Translations under genes and position numbers: made by a program
Source: Actinoplanes sp. NBC_00393
GTDB taxonomy: Bacteria; Actinomycetota; Actinomycetes; Mycobacteriales; Micromonosporaceae
Length of the DNA stretch: 64,000 nucleotides
Assembly (NCBI RefSeq): GCF_036053395.1
Contig: NZ_CP107942.1
Span: forward strand, 4,864,501 to 4,928,500
Direction of reading: 5' to 3'
In this document: positions 24,703 through 34,120 of the stretch, one piece after another
How the letters are laid out: every line of letters starts with the position of its first letter
Numbering within the stretch: the first letter of the stretch is position 1
The notes under the pieces: generated by a model
Seen by the model: the letters and a program-made list of their open reading frames with translations, nothing else
Databases searched by the model: none
Told to the model about the DNA's origin: nothing

Positions 24703-24873
24703 TCAAGACAAGTCGTCACCGCCTGCCTTCGCCGACGGGAGAGAGGCAAGCGCATCCCTCGCACCCGCTAGGCGGGCCAGCATGAGAGGTGGGGCATCCA
24801 GCTCGCCCCGGTCAACAAGGCCGATCAGATTTCCGAGAGTGGCCACGATCGCCTCAAGGTCGTCATCCGTCAT
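24703..24873 (-). CDS. Small unknown protein of the integrated element
   Basis: 56 residues from MTDDDLEAIVATLGNLIGL through 'VDRGELDAPPLMLARLAGARDALASLP'. It looks like a short helical hairpin. The composition is protein-like and lies 33 bases upstream of the serine recombinase on the same strand, so the two may be cotranscribed. The start is uncertain (ATGs also at 24882 and 24885). Confidence 0.55.
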   Translation of the reverse strand: MTDDDLEAIVATLGNLIGLVDRGELDAPPLMLARLAGARDALASLPSAKAGGDDLS

Positions 24874-25009
24874 GGCACTCATCATCCACTTCCACGCGCA
24901 CCCCCCACATCGCCGCCGAGGGCGAGGGTTGATCCCCGCTTTACGCACTTACTGACGTGTATGCGATCAACGGTTCCCAACCGAATCACTCACGTGGTAA
25001 GCCAGTACA

Positions 25010-26191
25010 GTGGACTGGACTCGGTTTGCACTCGGCTTTGCGCTGCCCCTCATCCTCTGGCTCGTGACCTTTACGGTCCTTGCTGTCCAACTTCTGTTTC
25101 TTTTATTCTTTGAGACGCGAATAGCGTCAGGGGTACTGGAGAAGAAATTCTCCGACGGCCTGTTTGCGACTCTAACAGTCGCTGTAGCTACTCAATACGT
25201 GACCGGAGTTGCCGCACCCCTTCTGGCTGCCTGGTATCCGGATCACCTCCAAGAGTCAGCCAAGCTTTGGATCATTGCTTTCATCGCGGGCTTTAGCTTC
25301 CTGCACACCACGGTAGTCTTCCACTACAGCATCACTCATGTTACGAAATTCAAAGGGAGGAGTCTTCTCGTATTTCCTCAAGCGGTATACGAAAAGGATC
25401 CCGCATCCGTCAGGCGAGTATGGATCAGGATTTTCAATCTCATCGGCCTGACCTCGATGGTTCTAGTCTCGGCGGTACATGCATACGCTTTCTTTGGCGT
25501 CAGTGTGACCGACAGCAACTGGGACGCAACGCGCACCCTGTCGTACCTTCTCGGCTTAACTCTTGTGTTCTTCTCGGCGCAGCCTATCCGCAACGCCATA
25601 CTACGGTTCCCGTCGAGCCTTGTGCTGACAGCCAAGCTCAACGAGATTATGGCGAAGAACGCCAAGTCCGCTGAATTTCGCCGCTCATTATCGACCAGGA
25701 AGTCAGACCCGATCAGTTGGGCCAGAAAGGAGTTAGTCAGCGTTTCGCGGATGCTGGAGCGCATGGCGAGGCGCGAGGATTCGGTTTCCGGACCCGACGC
25801 ACCTCATCCCATTGCAGCAATCTATCGAGCAGTGGCCGATGAAGTTCGGCAGTATTGCAGCTCTCCAAAATCCATTGAAGGAGCCATCCCGGCGACTCTT
25901 GTAACCACACTCAAGATGACCGAAGGGCTCATGATTACAGGGGATGCCACTTGGCGGAGGCAACTCATAAAGCGCCTCAAGGTATTCAACGCCGACGAAA
26001 CGCCGAGAGCTTTGAAGACCGCACCTGCACCAGCGAGTACGCTGCGCGCGGTTACTAATGGAGCGCGCTTGCTGGACCGTAGCCTTGTTTGGGTACAAAG
26101 TCGCTGGACGGCTATCGTCGCCGTTGTTGCAGTCATCGCCCTACTTCTTGGCGCTATCAATGTTGAGCAGCTGCTAGGTGTGGCGGTTTAG
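25010..26191 (+). CDS. Unknown multi-pass membrane protein carried by the element
   Basis: 393 residues from a GTG. Hydrophobic segments lie at about 5-33, 48-72, 87-107, 143-165, 178-195 and 366-390. Between the fifth and sixth is a ~165-residue soluble, helical and basic domain. Codon use is much less GC-biased than in the chromosome on either side, so it was acquired with the element. No known catalytic motif is visible. As the only sizeable cargo gene it could be an accessory or defence function, but that is speculation. Confidence 0.75.
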   Translation: MDWTRFALGFALPLILWLVTFTVLAVQLLFLLFFETRIASGVLEKKFSDGLFATLTVAVATQYVTGVAAPLLAAWYPDHLQESAKLWIIAFIAGFSFLHTTVVFHYSITHVTKFKGRSLLVFPQAVYEKDPASVRRVWIRIFNLIGLTSMVLVSAVHAYAFFGVSVTDSNWDATRTLSYLLGLTLVFFSAQPIRNAILRFPSSLVLTAKLNEIMAKNAKSAEFRRSLSTRKSDPISWARKELVSVSRMLERMARREDSVSGPDAPHPIAAIYRAVADEVRQYCSSPKSIEGAIPATLVTTLKMTEGLMITGDATWRRQLIKRLKVFNADETPRALKTAPAPASTLRAVTNGARLLDRSLVWVQSRWTAIVAVVAVIALLLGAINVEQLLGVAV

Positions 26192-26245
26192 GACTCGACA
26201 CCTAACACGACGGGCCCTTTCTGATCGTTCGTAGAGACGACGGTT

Positions 26246-26266
26246 GCCCCGGTGTGATGCCGGGGC
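26246..26266. terminator. Hairpin between the cargo gene and the integrase
   Basis: GCCCCGG (26246-26252) and CCGGGGC (26260-26266) form a perfect 7-bp stem with a 7-base loop. It lies between the convergent ends of the membrane protein and the integrase, so it can serve both strands. Confidence 0.55.
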
Positions 26267-26287
26267 ACCCATCAGAGCTGTCAGTGA

Positions 26288-27169
26288 CTAGATTCGGTCA
26301 TTTAGCCGCCTCGCGGCCTCTTGAGCCCGCTGCACCCTAGTTGCCCTGGTGTAGTGACGTGTCATGGGTGAGCCCGGCGTCCAGCCGTAGAGGAACTCCA
26401 ACGCTTCGGCAGACAGTCCAGCATCGGCCGCTCGCGTGGCCGAGTCATGGCGAAACAAGTGCATGTGGATGCGATCGGTGATCCCCGCCTGTCTCACCCG
26501 TCGGGCAAGCATCATTTGGATGCCAGTACGTGTGAGTTGGCCTTTCTTGCCCAGCCACAGCGCGTCCAAGGCGGCGCTCGGATGCTTCGCTCTTGCACGT
26601 AGGTACCGCTCAAAGACCGTCGCCGTCGTGTCGTTGAGGGGAATCGCTCGGGTGCCGGTCTTGCCGGACACCGTTAAAAGATCGTTCCGCAGATCAACCG
26701 CCTGCACAGTCAGCGTAGTCAACTCGCCGGACCGTGGCGTTCCGATCAAGCGCAGCGTCCGCAGGATCGCCGTGTCTCGTAGATCGTTGAAGGCACCGCC
26801 TCTACAGGCGTCCAAGAGTGCCTTCATGTCGGCGGGGTCCACGACCCGTGCCGGTTTCTCGTCTACCTCGATACGAGGCACCCTCTCAAGAGGGTTACCG
26901 TCGTTGATCTCTTCACGATGCGCCCACCGGTAGAAGGCGCTCAAGTTGCGCTGATCTTGACGTACACGGGTTGGGGAGACTTGACCTAGGCGTTCCTCTA
27001 GCCACGCCTCGATCTCAAGCCTGGACGCTTCTACGGCCGGTTTGCCAAGCCAGCCTGTCAGCGTCCGGTAGGTGTAGTCATAATCACGGACCGTCGCAGC
27101 GGACCGTCGCTTGAGCCGCAGGGCTCGCAGGTAGGACGACCAGGCCAGATCCGGTAGTACACGCTCCAA
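26288..27169 (-). CDS. Tyrosine recombinase / integrase
   Basis: A 293-residue integrase. The N-terminal SAM-like core-binding domain covers residues 8-88 and the catalytic domain 105-285. Catalytic residues: Arg in 'LRLIGTPRSGELTTL', Lys in 'VSGKTGTRAIPL', H-x-x-R in 'HMHLFRHDSATRAADAG', and the Tyr nucleophile in 'SPMTRHYTRA'. The GH motif before the Tyr is replaced by GW. The only standard start is TTG at 27169; the frame stays open another ~30 codons upstream without a start codon. It is adjacent to the right att repeat, as expected of the element's integrase. Confidence 0.93.
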   Translation of the reverse strand: MERVLPDLAWSSYLRALRLKRRSAATVRDYDYTYRTLTGWLGKPAVEASRLEIEAWLEERLGQVSPTRVRQDQRNLSAFYRWAHREEINDGNPLERVPRIEVDEKPARVVDPADMKALLDACRGGAFNDLRDTAILRTLRLIGTPRSGELTTLTVQAVDLRNDLLTVSGKTGTRAIPLNDTTATVFERYLRARAKHPSAALDALWLGKKGQLTRTGIQMMLARRVRQAGITDRIHMHLFRHDSATRAADAGLSAEALEFLYGWTPGSPMTRHYTRATRVQRAQEAARRLNDRI

Positions 27170-27252
27170 CGCTTCGCTCCGCTCGTTGCTCGGAGTGAAT
27201 AGCCGCTGGTCAGAGCTTGTCGGAGGCCCTAGACGAGGTGCAATCTAGACGC

Positions 27253-27275
27253 CATGGACTACGAATACGCGCCGC
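27253..27275 (+). repeat. Right attachment-site repeat, overlapping the DUF5703 start codon
   Basis: Identical to 22333-22355. The ATG of the intact DUF5703 gene lies at its second base, so integration leaves the coding sequence whole but replaces everything upstream of the start codon with element DNA. Confidence 0.88.
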
Positions 27276-27445
27276 TGCGGTTGCCCTCAAATGTCGATCG
27301 GCTGACCGCGGCGGCGCAGCTCGCCATACAGGCGGAGTTCTCCGGCTGGGAGCTGGCCAAGGTCCAGCTCTTCCGGGACGGCACCCGCAAGGTCATGCTG
27401 CGGCGCCGCGTCCAGCCCACTCCCCAGCCCAACCTGAGCTACTGA
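27254..27445 (+). CDS. DUF5703 family small protein, target gene of the integrated element
   Basis: 63 residues: MDYEYAPLRLPSNVDRLTAA, then 'IQAEFSGWELAKVQLFRDGTRKVMLRRR' and a Pro-rich end. It matches the short DUF5703 proteins of actinobacteria (unknown function). The first seven codons lie in the att repeat. Its promoter must now be either element-borne (a TAGAC motif directly upstream) or absent. A strong terminator follows. Confidence 0.85.
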   Translation: MDYEYAPLRLPSNVDRLTAAAQLAIQAEFSGWELAKVQLFRDGTRKVMLRRRVQPTPQPNLSY

Positions 27446-27479
27446 GAAGCCCGCCCGGCACACGCCGGACGGGCTTCTC
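27444..27479. terminator. Strong terminator after the DUF5703 gene
   Basis: GAGAAGCCCGCCCGGC and GCCGGACGGGCTTCTC pair over 16 bases with a single mismatch and an ACAC loop. It begins at the stop codon and faces the convergent gene at 27524. Confidence 0.85.
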
Positions 27480-27523
27480 GGTTGCTGACCGCGGCGCGCG
27501 GGACGCGCCGCGATGACGCCTGC

Positions 27524-28192
27524 TCAGTGATTATGGCCGGCGTGGTCCTCTTCCTCGTCGGGGAGGAACGGGTGCTCGTCGAGGCGGCCGACCAGCTGGT
27601 CGCCCTCGGCCGGGGCGAACGGGCCGGTGCCGTCGGCCTCGTCGAAGGCCTCCAGGTCCAGCGGCGCGTCGACCTCGGTGACCGTGAGCAGGCCGTCGAG
27701 CGGCTCCAGCTCCGGCACGTCGAGCGAGGACAGCGAGCCGTCACCGGCCTGCAGCAGCTCGAGCACGGCCTCGCCGACCGACTCGACCGGGCCGGCGTCC
27801 TCGTCCTCCGGCACCGCGCTGCGGCGCGCGGTCTCGGCGACCCGCAGCAGCGCGGAAACGCTGGGCACGCGGTAGTCGCGGCGCTGGCGCACCGACACCA
27901 CCTGCGGGTACGGGTCGGCGGCCGCCCCGTCCGCGCCGTCGCCGACGAGCCCGAACCGGTGGTCCGCCTCGTCCGGGTCGATCGATTCGACGTCCCACGG
28001 CGTGACCTCGCCGAAAGCGTCGAGCAGCTTCTCGTCGTACGCATAGGAAGCGTTGTTCAAATCGACGTACGCCTGCCAGACGTCGTCGTCGTCGATCCGG
28101 CCGGCGGCCGCCTTGACGGCCGCGAGGTGCGCCCGCGCCGCCTCGACAACGCGCTCGAGAGCCGCGTCGAGCTCAGCGTTCTGGTCGCTCAT
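27524..28192 (-). CDS. Acidic protein of unknown function with His-rich end
   Basis: A 222-residue, strongly acidic protein. Residues 1-60 are helical (ALERVVEAARAHLAAV, then 'DVWQAYVDLNNASYAYDEKLLDAFGEVTPW'), followed by 'RRDYRVPSVSALLRVAETAR' and an Asp/Glu-rich C-terminal half ending EEDHAGHNH. Codon use is typical and I believe it is a real gene conserved in the family. No function can be given. It lies 18 bases downstream of the M20 peptidase-side start region and reads toward the element. Confidence 0.7.
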   Translation of the reverse strand: MSDQNAELDAALERVVEAARAHLAAVKAAAGRIDDDDVWQAYVDLNNASYAYDEKLLDAFGEVTPWDVESIDPDEADHRFGLVGDGADGAAADPYPQVVSVRQRRDYRVPSVSALLRVAETARRSAVPEDEDAGPVESVGEAVLELLQAGDGSLSSLDVPELEPLDGLLTVTEVDAPLDLEAFDEADGTGPFAPAEGDQLVGRLDEHPFLPDEEEDHAGHNH

Positions 28193-28210
28193 CTGGGGGT
28201 CCTTCCGATT

Positions 28211-29518
28211 TCAGCTGTTTCGGAGCAGTCGGTCGAGCACACGCACGCCGAACTTTAGCCCCTCGACCGGTACTCGCTCGTCGATGCCGTGGAAGAGCGC
28301 ACTGAAGTTGAGTTCCGGGGGCAGGCGCAGCGGCGCGAACCCGAAGCAGCGGATGCCCAGGGTGGCGAACGCCTTGGCGTCGGTGCCCCCGGACATCAGG
28401 TACGGCACAGTACGCGCACCCGGATCCTCGGCGCGCAGCGCGGCCCCCATCGCGTCGACCAGCGCCCCGTCGAACGAGGTCTCGACGGCCGGCTGCTGGT
28501 GCACGTGCTCGATCTCCACGTCCGGCCCGATCACGTCGCGCAGCTCGGCGAGGAACGCGTCGGCGTGGCCCGGCAGGGTCCGGCAGTCCACGGTGGCGGA
28601 CGCCTTGCCCGGGATGACGTTGTCCTTGTAGCCGGCTTCCAGGCGGGTCGGGTTGGCGGTGTTGCGGATGGTGGCGCCGATCAGGTTGGCGATCGGCCCG
28701 AGCTTGGCGATCGCCTGCTCCGGGTCGTCCGGGTTCAGCTCGATGTGCAGCGCCTCGCTGACCTGCTCCAGGAACGTCCGCACGGTCGGGGTGAGGACCA
28801 CCGGGAAGCGGTGCCGGCCGACCCGCGCGACCGCCTCGGCGAGCGCGGTGACCGCGTTGTCGTCGTGGATGAACGAGCCGTGGCCGGGCCGGCCGTGCGC
28901 GTGCAGGCGCAGCCAGTCCAGGCCCTTCTCAGCGGTCTGCACCAGGTAGAGGCGCAGATCGTCGTTGACCGTGTACGAATACCCGCCGACCTCGCCGATC
29001 GCCTCGGTGCACCCCTCGAACAGATCGGGGTGGTTGCGGACCAGCCACTGCGAGCCGTACTCCATGCCGGCTTCCTCGTCGGCCGTGTACGCCAGCACGA
29101 TGTCGCGGGGCGGGACGTACCCGGTACGGCGCCAGTCGCGGACGACGGCCAGCACCATGGCGTCGAAGTCCTTCATGTCGACGGCGCCGCGGCCCCAGAG
29201 GTACCCGTCCTTGATCACGCCCTCGAACGGCGGCACCGACCACTCGGTCGCGTCGGCCGGCACGACGTCGAGGTGGCCGTGCACCAGCAGGGCGCCGCGG
29301 GAGGAGTCGGCGCCGGGGATGCGGGCGACCAGGTTGGCCCGGTTCGGCGCCGATTCGAGCAGCCGCGTCTCGACGCCGACCTCACCGAGTCGCTCGGCGA
29401 CGTACTCGGCGGCGACCCGTTCGCCCACGGTGGTCCGCGGGTCCCCGGTGTTGGTCGTGTCGATGCGCAAGAGGTCCTGGCAGAGGTTGACGACCTCGTC
29501 CGCGGCGGTGGTGTTCAT
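28211..29518 (-). CDS. M20 family metallopeptidase
   Basis: A 435-residue zinc hydrolase of the M20/M25/M40 family (deacylases and peptidases). Metal and catalytic segments: 'LLVHGHLDVVPAD' (His and catalytic Asp), 'WGRGAVDMKDFDA' (bridging Asp), 'YTADEEAGMEYG' (catalytic EE) and 'LMSGGTDAKAFATLGI', with a late 'FHGIDERV' His. Length and layout fit M20A-type enzymes. The substrate is unknown. It is divergent from the hemerythrin-like gene. Confidence 0.92.
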   Translation of the reverse strand: MNTTAADEVVNLCQDLLRIDTTNTGDPRTTVGERVAAEYVAERLGEVGVETRLLESAPNRANLVARIPGADSSRGALLVHGHLDVVPADATEWSVPPFEGVIKDGYLWGRGAVDMKDFDAMVLAVVRDWRRTGYVPPRDIVLAYTADEEAGMEYGSQWLVRNHPDLFEGCTEAIGEVGGYSYTVNDDLRLYLVQTAEKGLDWLRLHAHGRPGHGSFIHDDNAVTALAEAVARVGRHRFPVVLTPTVRTFLEQVSEALHIELNPDDPEQAIAKLGPIANLIGATIRNTANPTRLEAGYKDNVIPGKASATVDCRTLPGHADAFLAELRDVIGPDVEIEHVHQQPAVETSFDGALVDAMGAALRAEDPGARTVPYLMSGGTDAKAFATLGIRCFGFAPLRLPPELNFSALFHGIDERVPVEGLKFGVRVLDRLLRNS

Positions 29519-29585
29519 CGCCCTTTCTTACCAGCAAGTCGCTGCCGAGGTTTGCGCGGAGAGTGGTATCGGGTACACCGCGGCC

Positions 29586-30167
29586 GTGTCTGAAGTTAAT
29601 CTTCCCCCGCTTCCGCCGGTCGGCGGCGAGACTTCCGGGCGCAGCATCGTCGATGTCCTCGGCGAGCAGCACCGGGACCTGCTCGCGCTCACCGACCGGC
29701 TGACCGGCGGCCCGGACGACCCCCGCGTGGCGTCGGTCCTGGTCGCGACGCTCTCCCGGCACCTGTCCGCGGAGGAGCAGTATCTGTATCCGGCGATCCG
29801 GGCGGTGGTGCCCGGCGGCGACGCGATCGCCGAGCGCGAGCTGGCCGAGGACCGGGAACTGCTGCTCCTGATGGCCGATCTGGAACGGACCGGCGAGGCC
29901 GGCCCGGTGGCCCAGGCCGTCCGGCGGCACGTCGAGGCCGACGCCGAGGAGCTGTTCCCGCTGCTGATGCAGATGGTGCCGGCCGAGGACATGATCCGGC
30001 TGGGCAACCGGGTGGAGACGGCAGAGGAGGCTGCACCGACCCGCCCGCATCCGCGTACGCCGTCCACGCCCCCGTGGAACAAGGTGGTCGACCCGGCACT
30101 CGGGGTGATCGACAAGTTCCGGGACATGATCACGGCGCGGACCACGTATGTGCGCGATCTGAAGTAA
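29586..30167 (+). CDS. Hemerythrin HHE domain protein
   Basis: 193 residues from GTG. An HHE-type four-helix bundle covers residues 20-145: 'VLGEQHRDLLALTDRL' (His), 'LVATLSRHLSAEEQYLYPAI' (H-x-x-x-E), 'QAVRRHVEADAEELFPLL' (H...E). These are the ligands of a di-iron site. The C-terminal tail is Pro-rich and then helical. Likely role: binding O2 or iron or sensing stress; the precise role is unknown. Confidence 0.88.
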   Translation: MSEVNLPPLPPVGGETSGRSIVDVLGEQHRDLLALTDRLTGGPDDPRVASVLVATLSRHLSAEEQYLYPAIRAVVPGGDAIAERELAEDRELLLLMADLERTGEAGPVAQAVRRHVEADAEELFPLLMQMVPAEDMIRLGNRVETAEEAAPTRPHPRTPSTPPWNKVVDPALGVIDKFRDMITARTTYVRDLK

Positions 30168-30290
30168 GTCGCGCAGAACGTCCGGTTAGCGGAGTGTGTG
30201 CTGTTCGTTAATATGTTTGTCACGGCTTGCGGATCTTTACCGAGCGTCCAGGACTAGCCTTCGATCCCTTTCAGGTCCTAACGTCACGCT

Positions 30291-31280
30291 ATGAACCTCG
30301 AGCTGCGGCATCTGAAGGTGGTCTGCGCCATCGCGGAGACCGGCAGCGTGACCAAGGCGGCATCCCAACTGGGCCTGGCCCAGCCGGCGCTCACCGCGCA
30401 GTTGCAGCGGATCGAGCGCACGCTGGGCGGTCCGTTGTTCGACCGGGACCGCCGGGGCGCGCGCCCCACCGCCCTGGGTGAGCTGGTGCTCTCCCGCGCC
30501 CGGGTGCTGCTGCCCGCGATGAAGGGCCTGCAGGACGAGGCGGCCCGGCTCGCCGCCGGCGGTGGCGAGACATTGAGCCGGTATCGGATCGGAGCGGTCG
30601 GCGGCCCGGTGGTCGCGCACCTCATGCACCGCCTCGCCGAGGCACAGCCGGACGCGCAGATCACCACGCACGCCTCCTACTACGTGGAGGAGCTGGCGGC
30701 CATGGTGCTCGCCGGCAAGCTGGACTTCGCCCAGGTCGGCGTCTGCGGCGACGCGCTGCCGTCGGCCGAGTTCGGGCTGGTCTGGCAGACCATCGCGGTG
30801 AACGCGGTCTGTGTGCTCATGCCGGAGGACCACCCGCAGGCCAAGAACAGCGAGGTGGACCTCGCCGAGCTGGCCGAGGAGCACTGGGTGGCCGGCGCCG
30901 GCGACACCTGCTTCGCGGACTGTTTCGCCGCGGCCTGCGCGCGGGCCGGCTTCACACCGCGCAAGATGCTCGAGACCGACGCCCGGGCCTGCGTCGACAT
31001 GGTCGAGCTGGGCCTGACGATCGGGCTGTGCCAGGCCACGTTCCGGCCACCGGCCGGGCTCACCAGCCGGCCGCTGCGGGGCGCTCCGCTGCGCTGGCGG
31101 CTGGTCCTGGGCTGGCATCCGGACTCCCCGGCGGCCCGCAGTGCGCCGAAGCTGATGGCGCTCGCCGACGAGGCCTACCAGGACGTGATCACCCGCAACG
31201 AGGCCTACATGGAGTGGATGCGCACCACACCGCAGATCAACGGCATCACCCCGATCGCCCCGGTCCAGGAAGCCGCCTGA
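30291..31280 (+). CDS. LysR family transcriptional regulator
   Basis: A 329-residue protein. The winged HTH at residues 3-62 is canonical (LRHLKVVCAIAETGSVTKAA, 'SQLGLAQPALTAQLQRIERTLG', 'LFDRDRRGARPTALG'), followed by a substrate-binding domain from about 95. The last 30 residues extend beyond the usual end. Its own upstream region (30168-30290) is the likely autoregulated promoter. The target genes are unknown. Confidence 0.92.
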   Translation: MNLELRHLKVVCAIAETGSVTKAASQLGLAQPALTAQLQRIERTLGGPLFDRDRRGARPTALGELVLSRARVLLPAMKGLQDEAARLAAGGGETLSRYRIGAVGGPVVAHLMHRLAEAQPDAQITTHASYYVEELAAMVLAGKLDFAQVGVCGDALPSAEFGLVWQTIAVNAVCVLMPEDHPQAKNSEVDLAELAEEHWVAGAGDTCFADCFAAACARAGFTPRKMLETDARACVDMVELGLTIGLCQATFRPPAGLTSRPLRGAPLRWRLVLGWHPDSPAARSAPKLMALADEAYQDVITRNEAYMEWMRTTPQINGITPIAPVQEAA

Positions 31281-31343
31281 GAGCCCGGCCCGAGAGGCCG
31301 GAAGCCGGTCCGGGAGGCCGGAAAGCAGTCCGGGAAGCCGAAA

Positions 31344-31372
31344 GGGAGGCCGCCTGAATCAGGCGACCTCCC
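31344..31372. terminator. Bidirectional terminator between the LysR and Clp genes
   Basis: GGGAGG..GCCTGA pairs with TCAGGC..CCTCCC (31344-31372) with a small internal mismatch. It lies between the convergent LysR and ClpC-type genes. Confidence 0.75.
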
Positions 31373-31385
31373 GTGGCGATAATCG

Positions 31386-33986
31386 TCAGCGGCTACCGCT
31401 CGACACCGAGCTCGACTCGACGTCGAAGGTGAGCTCGCCGTCGCGGGCGTCCACCCGTACCGTGCGGCCCGGCGCGAGATCCGCCGCGAGCAGCATCTTG
31501 GACAGCCGGTTGTCCAGCTCGCGCTGGATGGTCCGGCGCAGCGGCCGGGCCCCGAACTCGGGCTGGAAGCCCCGCTCGGCCAGCCAGTCCACGGCCGCGT
31601 CGGTGATCTCCAGGCGGACGTCCTGGGCGTGCAGCCGGCGCCGGGTCTCCTCGAGCATCATCTCGGTGATCTTGTGCAGCTGGTCGTTCTCCAGCTGCCG
31701 GAAGATGATGATCTCGTCGATCCGGTTGATGAACTCCGGCCGCAGCTGCTCCTTGAGCCGCCGCTCGATCCGGTCCTTCAGCTCGTCCTCGGCCGAGCGG
31801 CCGGTGTCCGCGCCGCCGAACCCGACGCTGCGGGTGCTGCCGCTGATCAGGTCCGAGCCGAGGTTGCTGGTCATGATCAGTACGGTGTTCTTGAAGCTGA
31901 CCGTGCGCCCCTGACTGTCGGTGAGCCGCCCGTCGTCGAGCACCTGGAGCAGGATGTTGAAGACGTCCGGGTGGGCCTTCTCGATCTCGTCCAGCAGCAC
32001 CACGCTGTACGGCCGCCGCCGCACCGCCTCGGTCAGCTGCCCCGCCTCGTCGTAGCCGACGTATCCGGGGGGCGCCCCGACCAGCCGCGACACGGTGTGC
32101 CGCTCCTGGAACTCGCTCATGTCGAGCCGGATCATCCGGTCCGCCTCGCCGAACAGCGCCTCCGCGAGCGAGCGCGCCAGCTCGGTCTTGCCGACGCCAG
32201 TCGGGCCGAGGAACAGGAAGCTGCCGACCGGCCGGTCCGGGTCGCCCAGTCCGGCGCGGGACCGGCGGACCGCCTCGGCGACCGCCTCGACCGCGTCCTC
32301 CTGACCGATCACGTGCCCGTGCAGGTGCTCCTCGAGGCGCAGCAGGCGGTCCCGCTCGGCCTCGGTGAGCTGCGCCACCGGGATGCCGGTAGCCCGGGAG
32401 ACGACCTCGGCGATGTCCGCGTCGGTCACCTGCGGCACCCCGTCCGGGCCGGCGCCGGCCCCGGCGATCTGTGCCTTCAGCTCGTTGATCTGGTCGCGCA
32501 GCTGCGAGGCCTGCTCGTAGTGCTCGGCCGCCACCGCCTGGTCGCGGTCCCGGGAGAGCTGCTCGAGCTGCCGCTCGCGCTCCCGCAGGCCCGCGTCGGG
32601 CGTCTTGGTGCGCAGCCGGACCCGGGCGCCGGCCTGGTCGATCAGGTCGATCGCCTTGTCCGGCAGGAACCGGTCGGTGACGTAGCGGTCGGAGAGCACC
32701 GCCGCGGCGTCGAGGGCCTCGTCGGTGATCCGGACCTGGTGGTGCGCCTCGTAGTTGTCGCGCAGGCCGCGCAGGATCGACACGGTGTCCTCGACGGTCG
32801 GCTCGCCGACCAGGACCGGCTGGAACCGGCGGGCCAGCGCGGCGTCCTTCTCGATGTTCTTGCGGTACTCGTCGAGGGTGGTGGCGCCGATGACGCGCAG
32901 CTTGCCGCGGGCCAGCGCCGGCTTGAGCATGTTGCTGGCGTCCATCCCGCCGCCCTCGCCGCCACCGCCGGCGCCGACCAGGGTGTGGATCTCGTCGAGG
33001 AAGACGATCAGGTCGTCACCGGACGCCTGGATCTCGTCGATCACCTTGCGCAGGCGCTCCTCGAAGTCGCCGCGGTAGCGGGTGCCGGCCACCAGGCCGG
33101 CCAGGTCGAGCTGGATGACCCGCTTGTCCTGCAGCGTCAGCGGCACGTCGCCGTCCACGATGCGCTGGGCCAGGCCCTCCACGATCGCGGTCTTGCCGAC
33201 CCCGGCCTCACCGATCAGCACGGGGTTGTTCTTGGTACGCCGGGACAGGATCTCCACGGCCTGCTCGATCTCGTCGGCCCGGCCGATCACCGGGTCGACC
33301 TCGCCGCGGCGGGCCGTCTCGGTCAGGTCCACGCCGAACTGCTCCAGGGTGGGCGTCGACGCCGACGAACCGCGGGACGTGCCCTGTCCGCCACCGCCAC
33401 CGCCGGGCGCGGCCTCCGGGTGCTGCATCGAGCGGGGGTCGAGCTTGCCGGCGAGCAGCCGGCCGGCCACCGAGTCGGTGTTGAGCCCGAGCGCCATCAG
33501 GATGTGCTCCGGGCCGATGTAGGAGGCGCCGACGGCCCGGGAGATCTGCAGGCTGTCCAGCAGGGCCCGCTTGGCGGCCGGCGTCAGCGCGACCTGCTCG
33601 GGCAGGTCACGGCCGGCCGCGCCCATCTCGGCCTGACGGTTGGCCGCGGCGGTCCGGGCCACCTCGCCGCCGGCCCGGCTGTCCAGCTCGGCGAGCAGGC
33701 TGTCCGGGTCGGTGCCCGCACGGCGCACGGTCTGCTTCATCGGCTCCTGCTGGAGCACCGCCCAGAGCAGGTGTTCGGTGTCGAGGTCGGCGAGGGGGCG
33801 CTCCCCGGTCGCCAGCTCGGCGGCCCGCCGTGCCCCGTCGGTGAGCACCTGGCGGGCGTCGTTGCTCATGTATCGCGCGATGTCGAAGCGCTGCGCCGCC
33901 CGGCGCGGCTCGGCCGCACCGAAGAAGCGCGCGAACAGGTCGTCCCACTGACCGGGCCCCGAGGGCCCGAACGGTCCGATGCTCAT
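31386..33986 (-). CDS. ClpC-type AAA+ unfoldase (ATP-dependent Clp protease ATP-binding subunit)
   Basis: An 866-residue Hsp100 protein. It has a Clp N-domain with two repeats (about 40-190), a Gly-rich linker, AAA1 with Walker [10 protein letters not shown], pore loop GTRYRGDF and Walker B 'VFLDEIHTL'. A UVR-containing middle region ([13 protein letters not shown]) and AAA2 with [10 protein letters not shown], 'GYVGYDE' and '[11 protein letters not shown]' follow. A 'SVGFGG' loop sits where ClpP-binding loops lie, so it probably feeds ClpP. The ATG at 33986 follows GGAGAAGAG; an 18-codon extension is rejected. The N-terminus ([18 protein letters not shown]) differs from ClpC1, suggesting a second paralogue. 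Confidence 0.92.
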   Translation of the reverse strand: MSIGPFGPSGPGQWDDLFARFFGAAEPRRAAQRFDIARYMSNDARQVLTDGARRAAELATGERPLADLDTEHLLWAVLQQEPMKQTVRRAGTDPDSLLAELDSRAGGEVARTAAANRQAEMGAAGRDLPEQVALTPAAKRALLDSLQISRAVGASYIGPEHILMALGLNTDSVAGRLLAGKLDPRSMQHPEAAPGGGGGGQGTSRGSSASTPTLEQFGVDLTETARRGEVDPVIGRADEIEQAVEILSRRTKNNPVLIGEAGVGKTAIVEGLAQRIVDGDVPLTLQDKRVIQLDLAGLVAGTRYRGDFEERLRKVIDEIQASGDDLIVFLDEIHTLVGAGGGGEGGGMDASNMLKPALARGKLRVIGATTLDEYRKNIEKDAALARRFQPVLVGEPTVEDTVSILRGLRDNYEAHHQVRITDEALDAAAVLSDRYVTDRFLPDKAIDLIDQAGARVRLRTKTPDAGLRERERQLEQLSRDRDQAVAAEHYEQASQLRDQINELKAQIAGAGAGPDGVPQVTDADIAEVVSRATGIPVAQLTEAERDRLLRLEEHLHGHVIGQEDAVEAVAEAVRRSRAGLGDPDRPVGSFLFLGPTGVGKTELARSLAEALFGEADRMIRLDMSEFQERHTVSRLVGAPPGYVGYDEAGQLTEAVRRRPYSVVLLDEIEKAHPDVFNILLQVLDDGRLTDSQGRTVSFKNTVLIMTSNLGSDLISGSTRSVGFGGADTGRSAEDELKDRIERRLKEQLRPEFINRIDEIIIFRQLENDQLHKITEMMLEETRRRLHAQDVRLEITDAAVDWLAERGFQPEFGARPLRRTIQRELDNRLSKMLLAADLAPGRTVRVDARDGELTFDVESSSVSSGSR

Positions 33987-34120
33987 CAGTCTCTCTTCTC
34001 CTGGTACCTCGCGGGGAACCGGTGCGGCCTCTGCACGCACCGCCCGAGTGTTAAGAGCGCGTGTACTGCCTCCCTGATTCCCGGTTCGCGCGAAAAGTTG
34101 ACAGGAGTAGGCTCAACTTC

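Larger units (their letters stand above)
22333..27275. mobile_element. Integrated element of about 4.9 kb with tyrosine integrase
   Basis: A perfect 23-bp direct repeat bounds the segment (22333-22355 and 27253-27275). The integrase gene lies at the right end next to one repeat. Base composition and codon use between the repeats are less GC-rich than on either side. Gene content is typical of mobile DNA: integrase, serine recombinase, HNH nuclease and short unknown genes. No replication, transfer or capsid genes are seen, so it is a minimal or decayed element, possibly dependent on a helper. Confidence 0.88.
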
